NCBI RefSeq assembly: GCF_904846525.1
Contig: NZ_CAJHAZ010000003.1
Location: 162,031-226,030, forward strand
DNA: 64,000 bases
From: Psychrobacter sp. 1044
GTDB lineage: Bacteria > Pseudomonadota > Gammaproteobacteria > Pseudomonadales > Moraxellaceae
Direction: 5' to 3'
Positions 1-7,327 of this stretch are shown piece after piece (positions within the stretch are counted from its first letter, which is position 1; every line of letters starts with the position of its first letter). The notes below the pieces were generated by a model that saw only the letters and a program-made list of their open reading frames with translations, did no database searches and had not been told where the DNA came from. Both the position numbers and the translations under genes were made by a program.

Positions 1-1
1 G

Positions 2-151
2 TCCGCCTATCAAGAAGTGATTCGCACGCGCCTTTTTGATACTGTGATTGGCTGCTTGGTGGGTCTGAGCGGCGGAGTAGTGATGCATTCGACCAACTTA
101 CGCATACCACTACGGCGTATCGAAAACTGGCTGCTGGCGCGCTTTGGCTAA
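2..151 (+). CDS. C-terminal end of a FUSC/YccS-like inner membrane protein (partial)
   Basis: Only the last 49 residues are in the window; the gene enters from the left edge and stops with TAA at 149-151. The piece reads RTRLFDTVIGCLVG followed by a glycine-rich hydrophobic stretch. This resembles the segment in fusaric-acid-resistance (FUSC) family transporters where a conserved Arg-x-x-Asp-Thr precedes a membrane helix. A rho-independent terminator lies about 50 bp after the stop. The substrate cannot be judged from this fragment. Family call is inferred from motif shape alone. Confidence 0.55.
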   Translation, partial: SAYQEVIRTRLFDTVIGCLVGLSGGVVMHSTNLRIPLRRIENWLLARFG

Positions 152-199
152 TTGATGAGTGTCAAATCATCAGTACGTTTGAAATCAAGTATTAATCAA

Positions 200-231
200 A
201 GTCGCATGAGCTAAGTTCATGCGACTTTTTT
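200..231 (+). terminator. Rho-independent terminator after the FUSC-like gene
   Basis: A 10-bp perfect stem (AGTCGCATGA / TCATGCGACT) with a 7-nt loop is followed by a run of six T. It sits between two convergent genes and best fits the plus strand. Confidence 0.85.
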
Positions 232-246
232 CATATCAATTTTCGA

Positions 247-1107
247 TTAACGATTGTGTAACGCTTCGGTCGCTTGCGCAACATCGATCGTATGACCTGT
301 CCAACGCTCAAAACTTAGCGCTGCTTGCCCGATGAGCATGCCATAGCCATCAGAAATCTGCGCGCCACGTGCAGAAAAATGCTGCAAAAACGGCAGCGTG
401 CGTCCGTACATCATGTCATAAGCATAGTCACCGTTTAGCGTGTCGCTTAGTGGTAGCGTATCTGCTGATAAACCAATAGAAGTCGCATTGATAATAATAT
501 CAAACTTTCCATTTAAATCCGCTGTGCGACAAGTTTCAATCTGCTGCTCATGAATAGCAGTGCTTGCCGCGCTAAGCTCAGTGACTAACGCTGTTGCCTT
601 GCTCAGCGTACGATTGGCAATCGTAAGATGTGCGATACCGGCTTCAATCAATGGCAATATCACCCCACGTGCTGCGCCGCCTGCACCAATGAGTGCCACA
701 CGTGCACCATTCAATGGCCAACCCAAACTTACGATGTGATTGACCAGTCCTTGTCCATCGGTATTATCGCCATACAATGCCTCGGTGATTGGCACGCCAC
801 TTTTCACCAGCGCTTTATTTAGTAACAGCGTATTGACTGCGCCTGCAGCTTTGGCATGCTCCGATAAACCACCGCGCGCCACGCAGCAGTCATAAGCGAT
901 TTGTTTAAAAGGTACAGTCACGTTGGCTCCAACGCCACCACCCTGAAAAAACGCCTCAAGCACCGCGGTAAAACTGGCTACATCATCGGGGCAATATTGG
1001 CGTTGATAGCTAATCTCAATGCCCGTCTGCGCTGCAAATAACGTATGAATTTCAGGGGATTTGCTGTGGGCAATGGGATTGCCGATAACGATAAAATGCT
1101 GGGTCAT
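247..1107 (-). CDS. aroE: Shikimate dehydrogenase (NADP+)
   Basis: Reduces 3-dehydroshikimate to shikimate in the cytosolic chorismate pathway. From the chosen ATG the protein has 286 residues, close to the AroE norm. Visible motifs are SKSP at residues 15-18 (substrate binding), VTVPFK with the catalytic Lys at about 68, NTDGQG with the catalytic Asp at about 117, and GAGGAARG at 141-148 for NADP+. An upstream in-frame TTG would add nine residues, but the ATG at 1107 gives the canonical N-terminus beginning MTQHFIVIGNP. It converges with the FUSC-like gene. No neighbour on the same strand is close enough to form an operon in this window. Confidence 0.95.
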   Translation of the reverse strand: MTQHFIVIGNPIAHSKSPEIHTLFAAQTGIEISYQRQYCPDDVASFTAVLEAFFQGGGVGANVTVPFKQIAYDCCVARGGLSEHAKAAGAVNTLLLNKALVKSGVPITEALYGDNTDGQGLVNHIVSLGWPLNGARVALIGAGGAARGVILPLIEAGIAHLTIANRTLSKATALVTELSAASTAIHEQQIETCRTADLNGKFDIIINATSIGLSADTLPLSDTLNGDYAYDMMYGRTLPFLQHFSARGAQISDGYGMLIGQAALSFERWTGHTIDVAQATEALHNR

Positions 1108-1134
1108 AATGGGTCTGCTTGCGGTAAGAGGCAA

Positions 1135-1536
1135 AAATTAATCAGCGGAAGGGCATTGATATGCAATCATCATAAGGGATAACGCAATATTTGACAAATC
1201 GGTGGTCTAACAAGTAAACACTTGAATAGGTAGGTTTTTTGACAGGTTAGGTCTTTAACAAATCTGTACTGTCTGGGAGCGTTATCCGTAACGTAAAGGG
1301 TGGTCAAGTGTTAAGCAGTTGGGTAAACTAGAGAGCATGAAATTTTTATATTGATATTTTGGCAGTTGCATAACTATCAGTAACTGAACTGTCAAACACC
1401 AAGTCATAAGAAACTGACATAACAAACTGAGTCATACAATACCAAGTATAAGAACGCTTGTTTATAAAATATAATGTCCATTATCAGCGGCCTATCTGCC
1501 TGCTCGTTAATACTATTTTGAGAATCATCTAAAAGT
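1135..1536. other. Spacer between aroE and a lipoprotein gene
   Basis: No gene is seen. The two flanking genes are divergent, so promoters for both should lie here. Two TTGACA boxes occur in an imperfect tandem duplication at about 1190-1265 (TTGACA, then GGT..GGTCT or GGTTAGGTCT, then AACAA). Neither has a convincing -10 element. Confidence 0.5.
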
Positions 1537-2220
1537 GTGAGTAAATTGCCCATGTGGAATAATAGCCTACAGACCCTCTTAGTCGGTACGATAATGGCAG
1601 TCGGCGTGTCGCTCAGTGGCTGTGATAGCAGTAAAGACGACGCCCAAAACCAAGATGCCGATATGAGCGAACAAAGCGTCGCTGACGATGCGCTAGTACA
1701 GGACAATGCTGCGCCGAACGCCGATTTAGACGGCGCTACTGCTCAGCAAGGTACACAAGTGAAATATGACGTTGCGGGATGGGGCACTAAAAATGTAGCG
1801 TCACTGACCGTCGATAATTTAGATGAGATCAAAGCGACTTTTGGTAAGGTCATGAGCACTGACGAGAACAGCCTCGACTATGCCAGTAATCCAGCCGCCA
1901 AATATCGTTTTATGGATACCGATGCGCCGTATTTGGATCTGATTGATTCTGAAAAGTATCTCGAACTGGGCTGGTACTTTGCCAATCCTACTGACTCTGA
2001 TAAAGAAAAAGAGATAAGTCAAAACCATGCCGAAAAAGCGCATAAGCTTGCCCGCCAACTGATGGGTGAGGAGGGCGGACAACTGATTTCTGATATGCTT
2101 AATGGTCAAATTATCAAAAATAAAGTCATCGGTGGTCAAAAAATAGAACTGGCAAAATGTGAGTTCTACAGTTGTATGTTGGTCATCAATAAATCTGCTG
2201 CCCAAACAGATAAGAAGTAA
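1537..2220 (+). CDS. Hypothetical lipoprotein
   Basis: A 227-residue protein with a bacterial lipoprotein signal. A hydrophobic segment ends in the lipobox LSGC at about residues 26-29, followed by a Ser/Asp/Gln-rich acidic linker to about residue 70. The remaining 150 or so residues form a soluble domain I do not recognise. It includes a segment with residues like DYASNPAAKYRF and two cysteines near the C-terminus (KCEFYSC). The start is taken as GTG because that N-terminus carries the positive charge expected of a signal peptide; an in-frame ATG five codons later is possible. It lies 15 bp before pabC on the same strand and could be co-transcribed with it. No function is assigned. Confidence 0.7.
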   Translation: MSKLPMWNNSLQTLLVGTIMAVGVSLSGCDSSKDDAQNQDADMSEQSVADDALVQDNAAPNADLDGATAQQGTQVKYDVAGWGTKNVASLTVDNLDEIKATFGKVMSTDENSLDYASNPAAKYRFMDTDAPYLDLIDSEKYLELGWYFANPTDSDKEKEISQNHAEKAHKLARQLMGEEGGQLISDMLNGQIIKNKVIGGQKIELAKCEFYSCMLVINKSAAQTDKK

Positions 2221-2235
2221 GCTGTGCTCGCTATC

Positions 2236-3210
2236 ATGCCGCTCAATAATTGGCTATGCATACATCCATCAAGTGCTACGACGGATATCTCAGACACAGT
2301 ATCGCTAGACAATCGTGGGTTGGCATATGGCGATGGATTTTTTACCACGATGGGGGTCATCGATGGGCAGATACTGTGGTTGGCTTATCATCAGCAGCGC
2401 CTTGTTTCCCATGCTGAAGCTTTACAACTTGAATTAGACAGTCATTCTGTCATGGCTTTATTGCAGACGCATGCCGAGCAACTACAACAAGGCATGCTGA
2501 AGCTTATGGTGACTCGCGCCGTGCAAGATATCCGTGGTTATGGCTATGTGCCAACCACGTCTGGTAGTGCTTGTGAGATTTGGCTAAAATCCTCTGCGAT
2601 GACCGTCACTACGACTGAGCAATTACGCTTGCCTAATGGATGCTTAATCCCGATGCAGCCTATCAGTTCTGCCATTTGCCTATCTTCGCAGCTTGCTTGC
2701 TTACCGCAACCATTAGCCGGACTCAAAAGCCTCAATTGCCTTGATAATGTGCTGGCAAGTGGCGAGCTACAAAGCATCAAAGCCAAAGTATTGGAAGACA
2801 ATATCAAACCCAGCATCAGTGAGGGGCTGCTACGAGATATGAGTGGTCGTTGGGTTGAAGGTACGATGAGTAACGTCTTCTATCAGTTGTCAGACTCGCC
2901 TTTATCAACACTATCATCAGAAAAAACGTCATCAGAAAAATTGTCTACGCTACCGCTTTATGAAGACAATGCAAACTATCTAACCACTGGTCAATGGTAT
3001 ACACCATCCATGGCGAAATCTGGCGTCGCTGGCGTGATGCGGCAAGTGCTTATCGATGCGTTATCGACTAGCAAACATCCCGTCATTATCAGATCATTAA
3101 AAGATGAGGATTTGCCACGACTAAGCCAGCTATTCTTTTGCAATGCGCTGCGCGGTGTCATGCCAATGAGTAGCCTGACGTTATTATCGGGTGAAATGGT
3201 GAGATTTTGA
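2236..3210 (+). CDS. pabC: Aminodeoxychorismate lyase (PLP fold type IV)
   Basis: Converts 4-amino-4-deoxychorismate to p-aminobenzoate and pyruvate for folate synthesis. The N-terminus has the family motif in which DNRGLAYGDGFFTTM precedes the substrate loop. LKSLNCLDNVLA, the glycol-like turn EGTMSNVFY and the C-terminal SGVAGVMR/VMPMSSL segments also match class IV aminotransferase-like lyases. The chosen ATG is 12 bp inside a longer GTG-started frame and begins MPLNNW. At 324 residues it is longer than the roughly 270 of typical PabC. The excess lies in low-complexity stretches, such as a duplicated SSEK around residue 220. In many gammaproteobacteria pabC is followed directly by mltG and tmk. 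Here a three-gene block separates them. Confidence 0.88.
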   Translation: MPLNNWLCIHPSSATTDISDTVSLDNRGLAYGDGFFTTMGVIDGQILWLAYHQQRLVSHAEALQLELDSHSVMALLQTHAEQLQQGMLKLMVTRAVQDIRGYGYVPTTSGSACEIWLKSSAMTVTTTEQLRLPNGCLIPMQPISSAICLSSQLACLPQPLAGLKSLNCLDNVLASGELQSIKAKVLEDNIKPSISEGLLRDMSGRWVEGTMSNVFYQLSDSPLSTLSSEKTSSEKLSTLPLYEDNANYLTTGQWYTPSMAKSGVAGVMRQVLIDALSTSKHPVIIRSLKDEDLPRLSQLFFCNALRGVMPMSSLTLLSGEMVRF

Positions 3211-3216
3211 GCGATT

Positions 3217-3414
3217 CTAATCGTATTTAAAAATATTAAACTTGGTATCAATAAAGTCATCTGGGTACAAAATAACTTCCTCATTGTGATACATATCTTG
3301 CGCTTTTAATAGTGCTTCTTGCTCGTTCTCTGCGTTAACCTCCACGATATTATTCAACGTCTCGACAATCTCTATCTGAAAGGCTCTCTTCAGTTTTTTA
3401 TCTACTTTCATCAT
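3217..3414 (-). CDS. dpnD: DpnD/PcfM-like small protein of the DpnI locus
   Basis: A 65-residue protein of the pattern FQIEIVETLNNIVEVNAENEQEAL followed by MYHNEEVILYPDDF. This matches my memory of the DpnD/PcfM family: a short beta-alpha-beta protein with the ETL..VVEV.A....A signature and an acidic end. In Streptococcus pneumoniae, dpnD accompanies the gene for the methyl-directed endonuclease DpnI; its role is unknown. A DpnI homologue lies 714 bp upstream on the same strand, which supports the call. A good ribosome-binding site (GGGGA, 5 nt before ATGATG) precedes it. It ends 6 bp from the convergent pabC stop. Confidence 0.78.
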   Translation of the reverse strand: MMKVDKKLKRAFQIEIVETLNNIVEVNAENEQEALLKAQDMYHNEEVILYPDDFIDTKFNIFKYD

Positions 3415-3569
3415 TACTATCCCCGATATACGCTTATCAAAATTTCCTGAGTATTTATATATTCTAGGTTAGCAAAGGCGCTTAAAAAGAAGTGATCGTC
3501 TTTTGTTACGTAGACTTGTGCGATAAGGAAAATCGATCAATGATAGTGTTTTGATAAGGAGAGATATCC

Positions 3570-4136
3570 ATGGACTACATCTACGAAGATGAACGAATAC
3601 CTTTACAAATCCGTCGACTATTAATTTTTGATGAGATTTGCAAATTAGCAAAAAAACAACCTGATGAAATTATTCATTTATCAAGATTCACTGAATTGTC
3701 GCTCGGTGTTATGTATTTGAAAGACTTTAAAAAATTTATCGCGTTTGGCGGCGTGTTTGAGTATGCAGAAACAAGAGAAGAAGTTATCGAGCAACGCATT
3801 AGAGTTTTTCCTAATGATGAACCAGTCACACGTGCGCTGACAGTCAATTTAAAGCAGTTTACTCAGCCCGCGCGCACAGCTATACAGCTAGTTTGGTATT
3901 GGAATAAGTATGTTAAAAATAGAATGCACGCTTATGTCGATTATCGAGAAGAGCACTTTTTTAAAATCAATGATGAAATTGATGGAGAGTATCCACCGCA
4001 TAAGTTTCATGGCCGTTTAGTTGCAACGGCACGTTTACCTTTATGGGACGATAGAGAGGAATTAATTGCAGATGTCTACCGTAATAATAAAGGGCAACCA
4101 AGACCTGAACGCTTCAATGAGAAACGTTTAATATAA
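3570..4136 (+). CDS. Unknown protein embedded between dpnD and dpnI
   Basis: A 188-residue soluble protein that I do not recognise. It has no signal peptide, membrane segment or cysteine motif, and is rich in charged and aromatic residues. Notable stretches are an N-terminal helical region starting MDYIYEDERIPLQIRRLL, a Gln/Trp-rich helix (AIQLVWYWNKYVKNRM) at about 110-125, and a C-terminal GEYPPHKFHGRLVATARLPL. An excellent ribosome-binding site (AAGGAGA, 7 nt before ATG) shows it is translated. It is transcribed opposite to both Dpn genes, and its last nine bases overlap the 3' end of dpnI. The position suggests a third component of the restriction island or a passenger gene carried in with it. 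Function is not assigned. Confidence 0.72.
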   Translation: MDYIYEDERIPLQIRRLLIFDEICKLAKKQPDEIIHLSRFTELSLGVMYLKDFKKFIAFGGVFEYAETREEVIEQRIRVFPNDEPVTRALTVNLKQFTQPARTAIQLVWYWNKYVKNRMHAYVDYREEHFFKINDEIDGEYPPHKFHGRLVATARLPLWDDREELIADVYRNNKGQPRPERFNEKRLI

Positions 4137-4892
4137 TTTTCGATAATGCCCGCGACCGATAAATTCAATAATGCCTCTATCACGTAACACTTGTAGCTGC
4201 TGACGAATTTTATCTTTAATATGATTGTTTTCGGGATGCTTAAGCTTTAATAGTTCAGCAAAAGCATAAACCTGATTGAGAGAAAAATTAACGTTCAGTT
4301 TATCAATACATTGCCAAACATCTAACGTCCAACCACGTGAGGTCGTAGATTGCTCGCGTAAAAACAAGGTTTTTTGAAATTGCTCGGTGACATTATCGCG
4401 TGGTATGACTTGCTGGTTTTTCACCAAAAATACTTTGCCTGATTCGGGCACTTGTCGTAAATCAATATTGCAACCAACCCAACCGGCACGTTTGGCAGTG
4501 ACTGATAAAGGCTTACGTTTAACAATCATATCAGGCTTAAAAAAATGCTTAGGAATAATCAGGAAGTTGTTAACGCTATATTCTTGAGAATAGGTTAAAA
4601 AGAAAAAGTTAGGATTATTGTCGCTACTGATACGCTCAATCATGGTGTCATAAGCGCCATCATTGATAATATTGCTTAACTTTGCTTGCTTACTTTTTAG
4701 CTCATATTGCTCATTACAATTTGCACAATAAAAGTCAGCGACAGGCTTATTGTTAGTAAATTCCGCCAATGGTTCAGCATCGCAATTAGGGCAGTAACTT
4801 TGCTTAGCAACCCAATCCTCGCTTAATACACGAATTTTTTGAGGTTCGGATTTGTAGTTTGCAGCGAGACTTTGATTAAAATGTAGGTTCAT
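4128..4892 (-). CDS. dpnI: Methyl-directed restriction endonuclease, DpnI family (Type IIM)
   Basis: Predicted to cut GATC only when the adenine is N6-methylated. The 254-residue length equals that of pneumococcal DpnI as I recall it. The N-terminal PD-(D/E)XK domain shows Asp53 (VADFYC), Glu64 and Lys66 (YELKSK), in DpnI register. Four cysteines (CPNC at 34-37, CANC at 56-59) form the zinc site. The stretches SYCPNC, DNNPNFFFLTY and RAGWVGCNIDL are near-copies of remembered DpnI sequence. The C-terminal 70 residues (HIKDKIRQQLQVLRDRGIIEF and GRGHYRKLY) form the winged-helix domain that also reads the methylated site. No methyltransferase gene is nearby, as expected for a system that spares unmethylated host DNA. 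The host should therefore lack Dam-type methylation. No strong ribosome-binding site is visible. Confidence 0.95.
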   Translation of the reverse strand: MNLHFNQSLAANYKSEPQKIRVLSEDWVAKQSYCPNCDAEPLAEFTNNKPVADFYCANCNEQYELKSKQAKLSNIINDGAYDTMIERISSDNNPNFFFLTYSQEYSVNNFLIIPKHFFKPDMIVKRKPLSVTAKRAGWVGCNIDLRQVPESGKVFLVKNQQVIPRDNVTEQFQKTLFLREQSTTSRGWTLDVWQCIDKLNVNFSLNQVYAFAELLKLKHPENNHIKDKIRQQLQVLRDRGIIEFIGRGHYRKLY

Positions 4893-5002
4893 AACCAGTT
4901 TTCGTTATTAGAGAAAAGGAAAAACAACAAAAGAAGGTAGAAATATTAGCCCATATCAGCAGGCGTAAATACCAAGATAATTCATAAGCTAAGCAAATAC
5001 CA

Positions 5003-5031
5003 TTGAAAATCGCACGGTTCAGTGCTAAATT
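5003..5031 (+). promoter_or_regulatory. Sigma-70 promoter for mltG
   Basis: TTGAAA, a 17-bp spacer and TAAATT lie about 30 bp before the mltG start, in the short gap after dpnI. It would let mltG-tmk be transcribed independently of pabC, from which the Dpn island separates them. Confidence 0.55.
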
Positions 5032-5059
5032 CTAGCAAACTTCTGCCTCGCGAGTTGCC

Positions 5060-6352
5060 ATGAGCAAGCCTACATCTGAAACGCCTCCTGAACGCCCTAA
5101 TGAAACGCCATCGAATAAACCAGATAGCAGTGTTGAGGAGCGTGTCGATACCACACTACCGGACACGCAACCAGCAGTTGATGGGGTAGAGGAAACGCCA
5201 GCGACAGATGTGTCACTCATCAGTGGAGCGGCTAAGCCACGCGAATATAAAGCGGATAATCAATCGTTCTTTATGCAGCGTGGTTATCAAGTGTTGCTAG
5301 TGTTGGGGCTTATCGCTGCGTTTTTCTTAGTGATGGTCTATCAGACATTGTTTGGGCGGATTGAGCAGCCAAAGCAAATGGTCACCATTGAGCAGGGTCA
5401 GAGCTATTACGGCTTACTGCCGCAGTGGCAACAGCAAATCCCGCTGTTCTCTGCCACGATTGCCAAGCTCTATATGAAAACACAAGTCGATGGCCCCTTA
5501 CATGCTGGTATTTATCAATTACCAGAAAACCCTACCTTTGCTGAAACGCTACATATACTTGGGCAAGGGGTAAAAGCATCGATGGTAAAAGTGCAAATCA
5601 TTGAAGGCAAAACCTCTAAAGATTTATATCAAACATTGAGGGACAATAAAGGCATCAAAAAAGAGGTGCTGACCGACGATAGTGGCAATGATAGAGACAA
5701 TGCTGGTATTGCTCAAGCGTTGGATTTGGTCGGTATATTGCCAAATGAAGTGATCAATAGTAACGACCCTATCGTCAATCACAATCTTGAAGGTTGGTTT
5801 GCCCCCGATACTTATTACTATGGTGAAGGCAGCACTGATAAGCAGGTATTGACCGATTTATATAAGCGTCAGCAGCAAGTATTGACTGAAGCGTGGGAAA
5901 ATCGTGCGCCCAATTTACCTTATAAGACGCCTTATGAGGCGTTAGTGATGGCCTCTATTATCGAAAAAGAAACCAGTGTGGCAGAAGAGCGTCCTTTGGT
6001 CTCTGCGGTGTTTAGAAATCGTTTAGATAAAGGCATGCGAATGCAGACCGATCCGACCATCATCTATGGTATGGGCAGTCGCTATGAAGGTAACATTCGC
6101 CGTAAAGACATTGATGAAAAAACGTCTTATAACACTTATCAAATTGACGGCCTACCGCCAACACCTATCGCGCTACCATCGGCTGCCTCTATCGAAGCGA
6201 CCTTGCACCCAGCAGATAGTGACGCATTGTACTTTGTAGCGACGGGTAATGGCGGGCACAAATTTACCAATAGCTTGGCGGCGCACAATCAAGCGGTAAA
6301 AGAATATCTCGGCGTCATGCGTGAAAAAAAATCACAAACCCCGCCGCAGTAA
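5060..6352 (+). CDS. mltG: Endolytic murein transglycosylase MltG
   Basis: Inner-membrane enzyme that cuts nascent peptidoglycan strands and so helps terminate glycan polymerisation. The protein has 430 residues. It begins with a Pro/Thr/Glu-rich cytoplasmic tail of about 70 residues, longer than usual. One membrane helix follows at about 77-97, then the periplasmic YceG domain. The catalytic region VMASIIEKETS holds the conserved Glu near residue 300. The C-terminal block has TDPTIIYGMG, the Asn/Thr-Tyr segment SYNTYQIDGLPPTPI, and the HPADSDALYFVA and HKFTNSLAAHN motifs typical of YceG. It lies 99 bp before tmk, the usual partner. No strong ribosome-binding site precedes the ATG. Confidence 0.94.
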   Translation: MSKPTSETPPERPNETPSNKPDSSVEERVDTTLPDTQPAVDGVEETPATDVSLISGAAKPREYKADNQSFFMQRGYQVLLVLGLIAAFFLVMVYQTLFGRIEQPKQMVTIEQGQSYYGLLPQWQQQIPLFSATIAKLYMKTQVDGPLHAGIYQLPENPTFAETLHILGQGVKASMVKVQIIEGKTSKDLYQTLRDNKGIKKEVLTDDSGNDRDNAGIAQALDLVGILPNEVINSNDPIVNHNLEGWFAPDTYYYGEGSTDKQVLTDLYKRQQQVLTEAWENRAPNLPYKTPYEALVMASIIEKETSVAEERPLVSAVFRNRLDKGMRMQTDPTIIYGMGSRYEGNIRRKDIDEKTSYNTYQIDGLPPTPIALPSAASIEATLHPADSDALYFVATGNGGHKFTNSLAAHNQAVKEYLGVMREKKSQTPPQ

Positions 6353-6390
6353 TTCAATCCTCTATCTTTTCTTAAAAACCTATCGTGAAC

Positions 6391-6430
6391 TGAGCGTTAT
6401 GCAACTGTCTACATAACGACATAACGCTCA
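6391..6430. repeat. Perfect 11-bp inverted repeat between mltG and tmk
   Basis: TGAGCGTTATG and its exact complement CATAACGCTCA flank an 18-nt loop. There is no T-run, so it is not a classical terminator. It may be an RNA processing or attenuation hairpin inside the mltG-tmk transcript, or a protein-binding dyad. Confidence 0.5.
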
Positions 6431-6451
6431 TCAATGACATAAGGTCATATC

Positions 6452-7177
6452 ATGTCAGCATCTATACAAGACCATGTATCTCAAACAGTCCAGTCGCAAG
6501 CAAGTCAGCCCAAAACAAGCAATGACATCAATGATATCGCACTCAATCAAGGGCGCTTTATCAGTTTTGAAGGTACTGAGGGCGTAGGCAAAACGACTGC
6601 CATTGAGCAGCTGTGCACACGCTTAGACGATAACAATATTGCGTATCTGCGTACCCGTGAGCCGGGTGGTAGCCCGTTTGCAGAACGTTTGCGCGCTATA
6701 TTATTGGACCCTGCGACCGACATCAATGATGATACAGAGCTATTGCTACTATTTGCGGCGCGCTGCGATCATATGCAGCAAGTGATTTTGCCAGCGCTAC
6801 AACGTGGGACGTGGGTAATATGCGATCGTTTTACCGATTCTACTATTGCTTATCAAGGCTTTGGGCGCGCACATGGCGATGCGGTGGTACGAGCCAAAAT
6901 TGAATCACTTATCGAGCAGTTTGTGCCGCAACTACCTAAGCTGACATTGTGGCTGGATTTGCCCGTATTAGAAGGCATGGCACGCGCTAATAAACGTAGC
7001 GCCGCTGATAGATTTGAGCAGCAAGCGACCGAATTTTTTACTTGGGTACATAAAGGCTTTAACACGCTGGCGACTCAGCATCCCGAACGGATACAGCGCA
7101 TTGACGCATCAGGCACAGCCGATGAGGTGAGCGCGCGAGTATGGCAGGCGGTACAAGGCAGATTTGATGTTTCGTAA
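6452..7177 (+). CDS. tmk: Thymidylate kinase
   Basis: Phosphorylates dTMP to dTDP using ATP. The P-loop GTEGVGKTT lies at residues 41-49, preceded by FISFE. TREPGGSPFAERLR is the substrate-binding DR/E-P-G-G segment, DRFTDSTIAYQGFGR carries the Asp-Arg-Phe/Tyr motif, and a lid-like basic segment follows near ANKRSAADRFE. At 241 residues it exceeds the usual 205-215. The excess is a roughly 33-residue polar N-terminal extension whose start is supported by an AAGG box before the ATG. If that extension is not real, translation would have to begin at a non-ATG codon before GRFISFE. It follows mltG as in other gammaproteobacteria. The next usual partner, holB, is absent. Confidence 0.95.
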   Translation: MSASIQDHVSQTVQSQASQPKTSNDINDIALNQGRFISFEGTEGVGKTTAIEQLCTRLDDNNIAYLRTREPGGSPFAERLRAILLDPATDINDDTELLLLFAARCDHMQQVILPALQRGTWVICDRFTDSTIAYQGFGRAHGDAVVRAKIESLIEQFVPQLPKLTLWLDLPVLEGMARANKRSAADRFEQQATEFFTWVHKGFNTLATQHPERIQRIDASGTADEVSARVWQAVQGRFDVS

Positions 7178-7210
7178 CGGATTTTATACAGCCATCACCT
7201 AGCCAAATAA

Positions 7211-7240
7211 AAAGCCCCAACATTGCGTTGGGGCTTTTGT
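7211..7240. terminator. Bidirectional terminator between tmk and the antiporter gene
   Basis: AAAGCCCCAAC and GTTGGGGCTTTT form a GC-rich stem with a 5-nt loop. A- and T-runs on both sides suit the two convergent genes. Confidence 0.9.
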
Positions 7241-7327
7241 GTTTTATAAACTGTTATATTCTATAAAGTATCAAAACAGTCATCAAGATATTGTCAAAAC
7301 TGTGTTAAAACAAAGCTGTGGCAAAGA

